35,656 nucleotides of DNA from Ignavibacteria bacterium (GTDB lineage Bacteria; Bacteroidota; Ignavibacteria; Tepidaquicellales; OLB5). The translations under genes and the position numbers were made by a program. This document shows, in pieces, positions 19,899 through 27,875 of this stretch. The notes under the pieces are model-generated. The model was given only the letters and a program-made list of their open reading frames with translations, did not search any database and was not told the DNA's origin. The stretch is taken from the NCBI GenBank assembly GCA_030835085.1, contig JAUQWQ010000215.1, positions 1 through 35,656 on the forward strand, read 5' to 3'. Position 1 is the first letter of the stretch, and every line of letters begins with the position of its first letter.

Positions 19899-19949
19899 AT
19901 CTAAAATAGCCGATATAATTATCATTTTGGATTTAATGTTTTTGAATAG

Positions 19950-20103
19950 CCACAGTCTTCAGACCGTGGGTTTGATTAACAACAGAAATCGGGCTTTGGC
20001 CCTGATTTCTGCGGCTTTATTAAAGACAGAAACAGTTCAGTTATCATTATCATATCTTTATAACTACCTGAATACATTTATGCACAGACAGGAATGTCTG
20101 TGC
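19950..20103. repeat. Cluster of three REP-like palindromes
   Basis: The 225-base gap between anmK and the SDR gene holds three hairpins: CCACAGTC/GACCGTGG (19950-19969, loop TTCA, one mismatch); CAGAAATC with GGGC pairing GCCC and GATTTCTG (19983-20011, one bulge); and a perfect 9-bp GCACAGACA/TGTCTGTGC (20082-20103, loop GGAA). They look like dispersed intergenic palindromes. The first lies near the anmK stop and could also act as a terminator, but no T run follows. No transposase is nearby. Confidence 0.5.
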
Positions 20104-20123
20104 TACTAATTGGAATAAAATTT

Positions 20124-20846
20124 ATGTTCAAAGATAAAGTAGCGATTGTAACAGGCGGCACGGGAGCATTAGGCAGGGAAATCGTTAATCATTTTGCGGC
20201 GCAGGGGATGAAAGTATACGTTCCCGTTCGCTCAATGCCTGAATTCATGAAAGTTTTTGAGCAGGGCGATGAAACAGAGTTCCGCGGGCTTCCAAAGCGT
20301 TACGGTCTGCCTTGTGATGCCACAAATGAGGAAGAAGTAAAGGAATTCTGCGATAATGTTGTAAAGCAGGAAAAACGCATCGATTTCCTTATTAATACCG
20401 TAGGCGGATACCATCCCAAAAAGCTTGTTGCTGATACTGTTAGAGAGCTCATAGAAAAGCAGCTAATGCTGAACTTTTATACAACATTTAACTTTACGAA
20501 GCACTCTTTAACATATTTTAAAATAAGTAACTTTGGGCGGGTGGTTTCAATCGGAGCAAAGCCAGCAGTTGAAACAACTGCCGGAAAGTTTGCATACTCG
20601 TTCAGCAAAGCGGGAGTCGTAAACCTGATGCAAACTCTAGCCGAAGAGCATAAGGCAGATAATATCACGTTCAATTCTATTATTCCAAGCGTAATAGATA
20701 CTCCGGCGAACCGGGAAAGCATGCAGAACCAGGATTTTTCAACATGGGTAACTCCACAAGAAATTGCTGAAACCTGTCTATTTTTGATAGGGGATGGAGC
20801 GAGATCATTCAGGGGTAATGTTGTAAAGATGTATGGAGGAGTATAG
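20124..20846 (+). CDS. Short-chain dehydrogenase/reductase
   Basis: NAD(P)-dependent oxidoreductase of 240 residues from the ATG at 20124. An in-frame ATG at 20094 would begin inside the REP palindrome, so I reject it. The cofactor motif TGGTGALG is at 10-17, NTVGGY at 91-96, and the catalytic triad is S142, Y158 and K162 (YSFSK), with the C-terminal IGDGARSFRGNVVKMYGG. The substrate is unknown. The gene stands alone between the repeat cluster and a terminator. Confidence 0.9.
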   Translation: MFKDKVAIVTGGTGALGREIVNHFAAQGMKVYVPVRSMPEFMKVFEQGDETEFRGLPKRYGLPCDATNEEEVKEFCDNVVKQEKRIDFLINTVGGYHPKKLVADTVRELIEKQLMLNFYTTFNFTKHSLTYFKISNFGRVVSIGAKPAVETTAGKFAYSFSKAGVVNLMQTLAEEHKADNITFNSIIPSVIDTPANRESMQNQDFSTWVTPQEIAETCLFLIGDGARSFRGNVVKMYGGV

Positions 20847-20851
20847 TTGAA

Positions 20852-20883
20852 AAGCTCCCCTCCTGAAAACAGGAGGGGAGCTT
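20852..20883. terminator. Strong hairpin between convergent genes
   Basis: A perfect 13-bp stem, AAGCTCCCCTCCT (20852-20864) and AGGAGGGGAGCTT (20871-20883), with loop GAAAAC. It lies 6 bases after the SDR stop and 19 bases before the stop of the minus-strand gene, so it likely ends both. The flanking T tracts are weak. Confidence 0.7.
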
Positions 20884-20901
20884 ATAATTATGTGGCGGTA
20901 A

Positions 20902-21852
20902 TCAATACTTGTAATCAATCCTCAATATCTTCAGTTTATTTTCGTTTGTTGTGGCATAAATATATTTGCCGTCAATAACTGCAATCCTGTTCAATTTATC
21001 TTTAAATTTATAGTTGCCGGCAAAGTAATAAGAACCCGGAGCATCGTTGTAAAATCCTTCTATTGACTTATCATCTGCAACCCAAACATAAAAATTAGAA
21101 GCTATCACCTGGTGTGAATTCCTTCTGCCGAAGAGATTAAATTCCCATTTTGGATTTGGGAGCTTTGAAACATCAAGTACCTGCACTCCTGTAGAGCCCT
21201 GTGGAATGTATGCAGTAATACCATCTACAAATGGCTCAAAAAAGTTTGAGCCGGAGCTGTATGAACCAACTATCTGGAGAGTTGACTTATCTGCAACATC
21301 GATAATTGATAGATTACCGCTATTACTTGAAATATATGCTTTATTATTAGATACAAAAAGCCCGTTGGAATTAAACGGAATTATCTGAGTGTTCTTGTAA
21401 ACAGGGAAATCAGCAACATTTACATCATAAACCTGCAAACCTGCATCATCATTCAGGGCATAAAGATAACCGTTATCAATGACAATTTTCCTTACTGATC
21501 CGTTCGTACTAATGGATGTCTTCTTCGCAATAGGGGATCTGGAGAAATCATATACCCCGATAGAATTATTGGAAAAAAGTGCGTAACAAAAATGACCTAT
21601 GAACGCAATACTCTTAGCTCCGCTTATTTCGCTTAATTCTGTAGATGTAATATTATAGGGGTCTTTAATTGAAACAGCGTATACTGACCCTTGTGTGAGT
21701 ACATAAGCATTATCATACAAAACGATATCATAGGGTTCGTAAGTGAATTTGACTTCATTTATCTGTTCTAAGTATATCTTACCGGCCATTGAATTACTGA
21801 ATAAGGGCGAGAATAATAGAATTACAAGTATTGCTAAGAGAGCGTTTTTCAT
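20902..21852 (-). CDS. Secreted beta-propeller (LVIVD-repeat-like) protein
   Basis: A 316-residue exported protein with a signal peptide (MKNALLAILVILLFSPLFS; cleavage near SMA-GK at about 24). The remainder is a series of repeats of about 40-45 residues with the pattern hydrophobic-DNGYLYALN...GLQVYDVN, or NKAYISSN...LSIIDVA, typical of LVIVD/beta-propeller surface proteins. There is no catalytic motif. The gene stands alone; its function is unknown. I found no convincing promoter in the 134 bases between it and the preceding gene. Confidence 0.75.
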   Translation of the reverse strand: MKNALLAILVILLFSPLFSNSMAGKIYLEQINEVKFTYEPYDIVLYDNAYVLTQGSVYAVSIKDPYNITSTELSEISGAKSIAFIGHFCYALFSNNSIGVYDFSRSPIAKKTSISTNGSVRKIVIDNGYLYALNDDAGLQVYDVNVADFPVYKNTQIIPFNSNGLFVSNNKAYISSNSGNLSIIDVADKSTLQIVGSYSSGSNFFEPFVDGITAYIPQGSTGVQVLDVSKLPNPKWEFNLFGRRNSHQVIASNFYVWVADDKSIEGFYNDAPGSYYFAGNYKFKDKLNRIAVIDGKYIYATTNENKLKILRIDYKY

Positions 21853-21950
21853 AATATTTTTCTATTTAGGTGTTGTACAAAGTTGCAGAAAAATACAAAA
21901 AAATCAAATACTAAGTTAATACGGGAATTGTAACAAATTGTAAAACAAAA

Positions 21951-21973
21951 ACCCTCCCGTTTCGCGGGAGGGT
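21951..21973 (-). terminator. Intrinsic terminator of the minus-strand aminotransferase gene
   Basis: On the minus strand, ACCCTCCCG, a 5-base loop and CGGGAGGGT are followed by TTTTG and T-rich sequence. It is 14 bases after the stop of the aminotransferase gene and separates it from the beta-propeller gene. Confidence 0.85.
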
Positions 21974-21986
21974 CCTTATGATAAGT

Positions 21987-23147
21987 TTATGCTAATACTT
22001 TTTTAATCCTTTTTATAGCTTCGTTGATATTTTCAACTGAATTTGCATAAGAGAACCTTATATAGCCTTCGCCGTATGAACCGAATGATGTACCCGAAAG
22101 ACATGCTACGCCTGCTTCATAAAGCAGCTTATCAGCCAGTTCCTTTGATTTGTATCCGGTACCGGTTATGTTGGGGAATGCGTAAAAAGCGCCATCAGGG
22201 GTTGAGCAGTTGAATCCTTTGATTGAATTCAAACCTTCAACAATGATATGCCTTCTTCTGTCAAACTCGGCAACTATTGCATCAACGGCATCCTGGGGTC
22301 CGGTTAAAGCTTCAATGCAGCCTTTCTGTACAAAAGCGTTGTTACAGGAATTACTGTTAACCATAAGCTTGGTTATTACCGGGGCCAGCTCTGTATTCAT
22401 AATGCCGTAGCCTGCTCTCCAGCCTGTCATAGCATATGTTTTTGAAAAGCCATCGAGAATTATTGTCCTGTCTTTAAATCCGGGTAACTTTGAAATTGAA
22501 AATGATTCGGCGCCGTCATAACATATCCTTGAATAAATTTCGTCAGAAAGTATCATGCAGTCCCTGTTCTTCAGTATTTCAGCCAGGGCTTCTATATCTT
22601 TCCTTGGAATTGTTTTGCCAGTCGGATTGCCCGGTGTATTGATAATTACTAGTCTTGTTTTATCTGTAACGTTCTTTTCAAATTCTTTAAGGTCTATATT
22701 AAAATTATTTTCCTGTGTTAAAGGTATGGGAACAGCTTTTGCACCGGTGAAATTGATCATTGATTCGTAAATAGGGAAGCCCGGATTGGGGTACATTGCT
22801 TCATCGCCATGCTGTAATAATGCAAGAATTACAAAGAACATAATAGGCTTAGCGCCTGGTGTCATTACAACATTATCAGCAGTAAAATCCACTCCGCGTG
22901 TTCTTGAAACATATTCAGCAATAACTTTCCTGAGTTCAGGTGTTCCTGCAGCGCCTGTGTAATGAGTATCACCTGCCTGTATCGATCTTACTGCCGCATC
23001 ACAAATATTTTTCGGGGTAGGGAAGTCAGGTTCACCTATCTGTAAATGTATAATACTTTTGCCTTCAGCTTCAAGTGCTTTGGCTTTTGCAAGGACCTCA
23101 AATGCAGTTTCTGTTCCCAGTCTGGATATTCCGTCAGCGAATTTCAT
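21987..23147 (-). CDS. Class I/II aminotransferase (aspartate aminotransferase family)
   Basis: PLP-dependent transaminase of 386 residues. Visible residues: N174 in NTPGNPTGK, D202 and Y205 in SDEIYSR, the Schiff-base lysine K236 in GFSKTYAMTGWRAGY, and a substrate-carboxylate arginine in YIRFSYA near the C-terminus. The N-terminal LGTETAFEVL resembles aspartate/aromatic aminotransferases of the I-gamma type. The exact amino acid cannot be told; aspartate is the default. It follows livF by 73 bases on the same strand and could be read through from the amino acid transporter operon. Confidence 0.9.
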   Translation of the reverse strand: MKFADGISRLGTETAFEVLAKAKALEAEGKSIIHLQIGEPDFPTPKNICDAAVRSIQAGDTHYTGAAGTPELRKVIAEYVSRTRGVDFTADNVVMTPGAKPIMFFVILALLQHGDEAMYPNPGFPIYESMINFTGAKAVPIPLTQENNFNIDLKEFEKNVTDKTRLVIINTPGNPTGKTIPRKDIEALAEILKNRDCMILSDEIYSRICYDGAESFSISKLPGFKDRTIILDGFSKTYAMTGWRAGYGIMNTELAPVITKLMVNSNSCNNAFVQKGCIEALTGPQDAVDAIVAEFDRRRHIIVEGLNSIKGFNCSTPDGAFYAFPNITGTGYKSKELADKLLYEAGVACLSGTSFGSYGEGYIRFSYANSVENINEAIKRIKKVLA

Positions 23148-23220
23148 TGTAGTTGTTTAATTAATTTTTGTAAAAAGTGTTTTTATGTAACAATAATTTA
23201 AAATATTCATTTGCATAAAT

Positions 23221-23934
23221 CTAAGTTTCTCCAAGGTAAGCTTTTCTTACTTCCGGATTACTTTCAAGCTCCTTTGCTGGCCCCTCGAGAATTATCTTAC
23301 CTGTTTCCAGTACATACCCGTAATTTGCCACTGATAGGGCCAGGTTTGCATTTTGTTCAACTAATAATATAGTCATTCCCAGGGTTGTATTGATCTCAAC
23401 AATTTTTTCAAAAATTGTTTTTGTCAGCAGCGGAGCAATTCCAAGTGATGGCTCATCAAGCAGCAGCATTTTGGGCTTTGACATCAGTGCGCGTGATATT
23501 GCAAGCATTTGCTGCTCACCGCCGGAAAGTGTACCGCCGGGCTGCTTAATTCTCTCTTTAAGCCGTGGGAAAATGGCGAATATAAAATCCAGGTCTTTCG
23601 CAAAATTCTCTTTATCTTTCCTTAAGTAAGCACCCATATCCAGGTTTTCTTTAACTGTAAGATTGGCAAAAATCAGTCTGCCTTCGGGTACCTGGCACAA
23701 GCCAAGCTCAACAATCTTGTGGGCAGGCAGCTCTGTTATATCTTTGCCGTCATAAATAACCTTGCTGCCATCGGCTGCTTTAACGATATTGGAAATTGCC
23801 CTTAATGTAGTTGTCTTACCGGCTCCGTTAGCGCCTATTAATGTAATAATTGATTTTTCGGGAACGTGAATTGATATTCCCTTAATTGCATTAATTGCAC
23901 CGTAATTTACCTGCAGGTTTTCTACTTTAAGCAT
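23221..23934 (-). CDS. livF: Branched-chain amino acid ABC transporter ATP-binding protein LivF
   Basis: One of two ATPases of a LIV-type importer. It has 237 residues. Walker A GANGAGKTT is at 34-42, the ABC signature LSGGEQQMLAISRAL follows, and Walker B is MLLLDEPSLG. VEQNANLAL in the C-terminal part is typical for LivF. It is separated from livG by one base. Confidence 0.94.
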   Translation of the reverse strand: MLKVENLQVNYGAINAIKGISIHVPEKSIITLIGANGAGKTTTLRAISNIVKAADGSKVIYDGKDITELPAHKIVELGLCQVPEGRLIFANLTVKENLDMGAYLRKDKENFAKDLDFIFAIFPRLKERIKQPGGTLSGGEQQMLAISRALMSKPKMLLLDEPSLGIAPLLTKTIFEKIVEINTTLGMTILLVEQNANLALSVANYGYVLETGKIILEGPAKELESNPEVRKAYLGET

Positions 23935-23935
23935 C

Positions 23936-24706
23936 TTATTTTTTCGCCGGTTCTCCTAAATACGCTTCGATAACTTTGGGGTCTTTTTGTATCTCAGCGG
24001 GTTTTCCTTCGGCAATTTTTTTGCCGTAATCTATTACATATATGCGCTCACAAATACCCATAACTACGTTCATATCATGCTCTACAAGTAATATAGAAAT
24101 ATTGAACTTATCCTTAACTGTCTGAATCAGTTTCATCAGGTCCTTTTTCTCTGAGGGGTTCATACCCGCTGCCGGTTCATCAAGTAAAAGCAGCTTAGGT
24201 TTGGTAGCAAGTGCCCGTACTATTTCCAGCTTCCTCTGGTCGCCGTAAGGCAGATTCTTAGCATATTCGTCTTTATCTACATGCAGGTCAAATATTTCAA
24301 GCAAAGAGTGGATCTCATCATCAATTTCCTTCTCTTCAGTATGGTACTTCTTTAGCTGGATTACTGAACTGAAAAGTTTTGACTTACAGCTATTATTGTA
24401 TGAAACTCTTACGTTATCCTTAACCGATAAACTCTGGCACAGCCTTATATTCTGAAATGTTCTTGCAATACCTTTATGGGTTACCTGAAAAGGTTTATAC
24501 TTTACAATGCTTTCTCCGTTGAAGAGTACATCACCATCAGTCGGATCGTAAACCCCGGTTATAATGTTAAATACCGTAGTTTTGCCTGCACCGTTTGGTC
24601 CTATCAGGCCAACGAGTTCGTTCTGCCGCACTACTGCATCCAGTGAATCAACAGCGGTTAAGCCGCCGAATCTTATAGTGCAATTATTTAATGTTAATAT
24701 ATCCAA
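23936..24706 (-). CDS. livG: Branched-chain amino acid ABC transporter ATP-binding protein LivG
   Basis: The second ATPase, 256 residues. Walker A is GPNGAGKTT at 36-44. The signature is the LivG-type variant LPYGDQRKLEIVRAL rather than LSGGQ, which is normal for this subfamily. Walker B is LLLLDEPAAGM, followed by LLVEHDMNVVM. It lies 9 bases after livM. Confidence 0.94.
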   Translation of the reverse strand: MDILTLNNCTIRFGGLTAVDSLDAVVRQNELVGLIGPNGAGKTTVFNIITGVYDPTDGDVLFNGESIVKYKPFQVTHKGIARTFQNIRLCQSLSVKDNVRVSYNNSCKSKLFSSVIQLKKYHTEEKEIDDEIHSLLEIFDLHVDKDEYAKNLPYGDQRKLEIVRALATKPKLLLLDEPAAGMNPSEKKDLMKLIQTVKDKFNISILLVEHDMNVVMGICERIYVIDYGKKIAEGKPAEIQKDPKVIEAYLGEPAKK

Positions 24707-24715
24707 TATAGCTTT

Positions 24716-25777
24716 CTAGTCTTTTAAAGTTACATCAGGCGCTTCTTCAGGGGAAATCTTCTTCTTTTTACGCTCAAGCTTAATGCCAAATAATCCCTGG
24801 GGTCTTAGAAGCATCATTATAATCAGCAGTAATGCATAGATTATCATTCTGTACTGCTGAACATCTCTGAGTAATTCCGGTAAAACAGTGAGCACAATCG
24901 CAGCAATTACAACACCAAGTGTACTTCCCATTCCGCCAAGGATAACCATCGCGACAATTTCAACTGATTTCAGGAAGTTAAAATCTTCAGGGTTGATATA
25001 CTGCAGGAAGTGCGCATATAAACCGCCGGCAACTCCCGCAAAAAACGCGCCGATAACGAAAGCTGTAACTTTGAATTTAGTCGTATTGATACCCATTGCT
25101 TCTGCAGCTATCTCATCATCTTTCACGGCTATGAAACCGCGCCCGTAGGTAGATTTCATCAGATTTGTTATGCCGAAAATTATTATTGCGACAACCAGGA
25201 ATGCCCAGAAGAAATCTGTGTATTTAGGAATATCGTAAAACCTGTATGTAACATTGCTAAGTTCCGGAACCATTTCCAGGCTTCGTACGCCGTTTTCATA
25301 TATATAAACACCGCGGAAACCCTGAGAAGCACCGATAACACTCAAATTCTGAATCACAACTCTGATAATTTCACTGAAGCCAAGTGTAGTTATGGCAAGA
25401 TAGTCGCCTTTTAATCTGAGTGACGGTACTCCAACAATTATTCCTGCCAAAGCAGCTCCGCCTCCGCCTATTGACAATACTGATATGAACCAAATTGACC
25501 TGCCAAGCACACCATCACCGAATAATGAAAACAGTGTCGGCGCGAAGTAAGTACTAAGCGCGGCGGAAACATATGCGCCAATAGCCATGAATCCGGCGTG
25601 ACCAAGAGAAAACTGACCTGTGTAGCCGTTTATCAAATTCAGACTTGTTGCAAGTACAATGTTGATGCCGCAGTAAATTATGATTTGATAGTAATAAGAG
25701 TTTATGGAACCGGATAGTAAGTTAACTCCAAATATCACAGCTATAGAAATTAGTAACAGTATCTTGGTATTCTTCAC
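24716..25777 (-). CDS. livM: Branched-chain amino acid ABC transporter permease LivM
   Basis: Membrane permease of 353 residues with about ten hydrophobic segments. Family signatures: GYTGQFSLGHAGFMAIGAY near residues 51-69, LAITTLGFSEIIR, and AVKDDEIAAEAMGINTTKFK, the cytoplasmic loop that contacts the ATPase. The start is GTG at 25777-25775. It is the first gene of the unit; the partner permease livH and a periplasmic binding protein are not in the window. Confidence 0.93.
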   Translation of the reverse strand: MKNTKILLLISIAVIFGVNLLSGSINSYYYQIIIYCGINIVLATSLNLINGYTGQFSLGHAGFMAIGAYVSAALSTYFAPTLFSLFGDGVLGRSIWFISVLSIGGGGAALAGIIVGVPSLRLKGDYLAITTLGFSEIIRVVIQNLSVIGASQGFRGVYIYENGVRSLEMVPELSNVTYRFYDIPKYTDFFWAFLVVAIIIFGITNLMKSTYGRGFIAVKDDEIAAEAMGINTTKFKVTAFVIGAFFAGVAGGLYAHFLQYINPEDFNFLKSVEIVAMVILGGMGSTLGVVIAAIVLTVLPELLRDVQQYRMIIYALLLIIMMLLRPQGLFGIKLERKKKKISPEEAPDVTLKD

Positions 25778-25819
25778 TTAATCACTTAAAAAATGAATGA
25801 AATTAACTTTACATATATA

Positions 25820-25849
25820 CAAAATTAAGGGTTTTTAGGTCATTTTCAA
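25820..25849 (-). promoter_or_regulatory. Predicted promoter of the livMGF operon
   Basis: On the minus strand, TTG (25849-25847) is followed after 19 bases by TAATTTTG (25827-25820), a full TAnnTTTG match. The layout, including the CTTGA start of the -33 box, is the same as in front of tRNA-Val. It predicts a leader of about 35 bases to the livM GTG. It also shows that livM is the first gene, with no livH upstream. Confidence 0.65.
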
Positions 25850-25920
25850 GGTGTTAATTCTATCAATAAGTCTGGTTTATGAAACTAAATTCAGACTTAA
25901 CAGGTTATTGATATTAGTTG

Positions 25921-25951
25921 TTGTTTTGTTTGAGAGAAATAGTTAACTTTA
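25921..25951 (+). promoter_or_regulatory. Possible promoter of the metal-efflux cassette
   Basis: TTG at 25921-25923, a 20-base gap, then TAACTTTA at 25944-25951 (one mismatch to TAnnTTTG). It ends 4 bases before the GTG start of the first cassette gene, so the transcript would be nearly leaderless, or the true start lies downstream. It is divergent from the liv promoter. No clear operator palindrome overlaps it. Confidence 0.35.
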
Positions 25952-25955
25952 TAAT

Positions 25956-26354
25956 GTGAAAAAGGCTTTTAGAAAATATTTTGTTGTTTCGCTTTCGTTT
26001 ATGCTCATTTTATCAAATTTCAGCTTTGCGACCCAATTAATGTATTGCGAAATGACTGGTGATAGCAGCAAATGTGAGTGCAGTCACAATGACAAGTCTG
26101 TTTACCCCGGTATCAGCTTAACACAGGAAAAGACCAAATGCTGTGATGAAAAAACCACAGAACTTACTAATTCAAACACACTGCTTAATCATAATATTAC
26201 TCAAGAGCATGACACTTATATAGATATAGGGCTATTCTATATTTCAACTATTGATCTTAGTATTATAAACAGCATTACATTCGGCTATTTACCACAGGAT
26301 GCTTACCATCCCGAAATTGACATCCCTGTTTTTACTTCATCACTTCTCATCTAA
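25956..26354 (+). CDS. Small secreted cysteine-rich protein, HYC_CC_PP-like
   Basis: A 132-residue exported protein, start GTG. The signal peptide is residues 1-25 (ends SNFSFA). The mature part has five cysteines: C31 (LMYCEM), C40 and C42 (KCEC), and the pair C62-C63 (KCCDEKT). The tail ends in YHPEIDIPVFTSSLLI. The layout (xYC, later CC, proline near a DIPV...SLLI end) resembles the small HYC_CC_PP proteins of Bacteroidota, often near metal-efflux genes. Thiol-rich spacing suggests Cu binding or sensing at the cell surface. The family match is by pattern only. It heads the cus-like cassette, 94 bases before the tolC-like gene. Confidence 0.6.
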   Translation: MKKAFRKYFVVSLSFMLILSNFSFATQLMYCEMTGDSSKCECSHNDKSVYPGISLTQEKTKCCDEKTTELTNSNTLLNHNITQEHDTYIDIGLFYISTIDLSIINSITFGYLPQDAYHPEIDIPVFTSSLLI

Positions 26355-26388
26355 ATTAATCTCGTTTCGATTCCTGGTTTTACTGTAG

Positions 26389-26410
26389 AATAATTTATAC
26401 ACAAATTATT
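26389..26410. repeat. Short AT-rich inverted repeat upstream of tolC-like gene
   Basis: AATAATTT (26389-26396), loop ATACAC, AAATTATT (26403-26410), a perfect 8-bp stem in the 94-base gap between the first two cassette genes. It could be an operator or a weak attenuator. All pairs are A-T, so chance is quite possible. Confidence 0.25.
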
Positions 26411-26448
26411 TTATTTATATTTTTTCAAAAAATCGAGAATATGAGATC

Positions 26449-27858
26449 ATGTCTAAAATCATTTTAATTGTTACGGCAATAATCGCCTTAACAGGATTCA
26501 AAATCACAGCTCAAAACGGTTTTGATAACTACCTGAAAAAGGATTCAACATACTTGTACAATTCATCTTTAAAAGTGCTGGATTCCCTGTTTAACTTGCA
26601 CAATCAGAAAATTGTAAAAGACACTTCTTTTTATAATTCATTTGGAAAATCAGAGGTATTTACTTTAAATCAATTGCTGTTTGCTGCCGTCAATAATAAT
26701 CCTGAGCTTACTGCAATGCAGACCAAGATCGAAGCATCAAACTCAAAGGCTGAAGGGAAGACATATCTGCCTGACCCGATGTTTGAATTTGAGCTGGATG
26801 ACATCATGAGCGATTTCAACCGTGTGGGCATGATAAATTTTTATATATCCCAGATGTTCCCGTTCCCGGGCAAACTGGCTATAGAAAGGAAATCAGTACT
26901 GGATTCAAAAGCTATGATGCAGAGTGAAAGACTTTCTATGGCAGTTGAAATAATGAATATGATAAAGATGAATTATTATGACCTTTACCTTGTAAATTAT
27001 AAAATTCAGATCAATAATGATAACCGTCTTTTAATTAAGACTTTCATAGCCGCAACTGAAGCCCGGTATATGGTTGGTAAAGGAATGCAGCAGGAAGTAT
27101 TTAAATCTCAGATAGAGATGTCCCGGCTGGAGAACGAAGATTTTATCCTAAAACAGCAGAGGAAAAATATATTTTCAGAGCTTACAAAGCTCACAAAAAT
27201 TGTTGTTGATGAAAATACAAGGATTAATTTTGCAGATATTGATAATCAATACCTGCTTGAGCAGGGAAGTTTTAATGTAAACGCATCCAAAACCGAAAAA
27301 CTTATTGAATATGCATTTGAACACAGACCCGATATCAAAACTCTGAACAATAAGATAATAATGAATCAGACTGACCTTGAAATGGCGAAAATAGAAAGGC
27401 TGCCTGATTTTAATTTAAAACTTGGATACAAAATTCTGCCGTTTGAAGAAAAGAACGCTTTTGCTTTTATGGTTGGTGTCAATATTCCTTTTGCGCCATG
27501 GTCAAGCGGTAAATATGATCATGCGATAAAAAGGAATGAAGTCATTATAAGGAGTACCACTGATGAATTGAGCGCCAAGAAAAACGATATAAGAAACGAA
27601 ATAACAACTATTGTTAATAATATGACATCCCTTAAAGAGACAATGAAATTCTATTATGGCGTACAATTGCCTCAGACTGAAAACACCATGAAATCTGCAC
27701 AGTATTCATACGAAACAGATATGGGCAGTTTCCTGGACTTGCTGGACGCATACAGGATGTACCAGGAATCAAGAATAATGTATTATGAATCAGTAACAAT
27801 GTATTTGAAAATGATAGCTGAACTTGAAAAAGCAACAGGATTAAATCTGAAAAATTAA
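26449..27858 (+). CDS. TolC-family outer membrane channel (CusC-like)
   Basis: Outer membrane efflux duct of 469 residues. A signal peptide is present (MSKIILIVTAIIALTGFKITAQ). Two OEP-type repeats of long helices follow, with strand-like aromatic segments such as YISQMFPFPGKLAIERK (about 137-153) and NIPFAPWSSGKYDHAIKRNE (about 346-365). The WSSGKYDHAIKRNE segment and the LDAYRMYQES motif are typical of Cus/Czc-type OEPs. There is no lipidation cysteine, unlike E. coli CusC. It is followed by the adaptor gene after 17 bases. Confidence 0.88.
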   Translation: MSKIILIVTAIIALTGFKITAQNGFDNYLKKDSTYLYNSSLKVLDSLFNLHNQKIVKDTSFYNSFGKSEVFTLNQLLFAAVNNNPELTAMQTKIEASNSKAEGKTYLPDPMFEFELDDIMSDFNRVGMINFYISQMFPFPGKLAIERKSVLDSKAMMQSERLSMAVEIMNMIKMNYYDLYLVNYKIQINNDNRLLIKTFIAATEARYMVGKGMQQEVFKSQIEMSRLENEDFILKQQRKNIFSELTKLTKIVVDENTRINFADIDNQYLLEQGSFNVNASKTEKLIEYAFEHRPDIKTLNNKIIMNQTDLEMAKIERLPDFNLKLGYKILPFEEKNAFAFMVGVNIPFAPWSSGKYDHAIKRNEVIIRSTTDELSAKKNDIRNEITTIVNNMTSLKETMKFYYGVQLPQTENTMKSAQYSYETDMGSFLDLLDAYRMYQESRIMYYESVTMYLKMIAELEKATGLNLKN

Positions 27859-27875
27859 GCATTTAATAAAGTATT

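Noticed and set aside
19927-20109. 60-residue plus-strand frame between anmK and the SDR gene
   Set aside because: It runs straight through the three palindromes and has no homology pattern; best explained as repeat DNA.
20094-20123. Upstream ATG of the SDR gene
   Set aside because: It would start inside a REP-like hairpin and add ten residues before the conserved FKDKVAIVTGG start.
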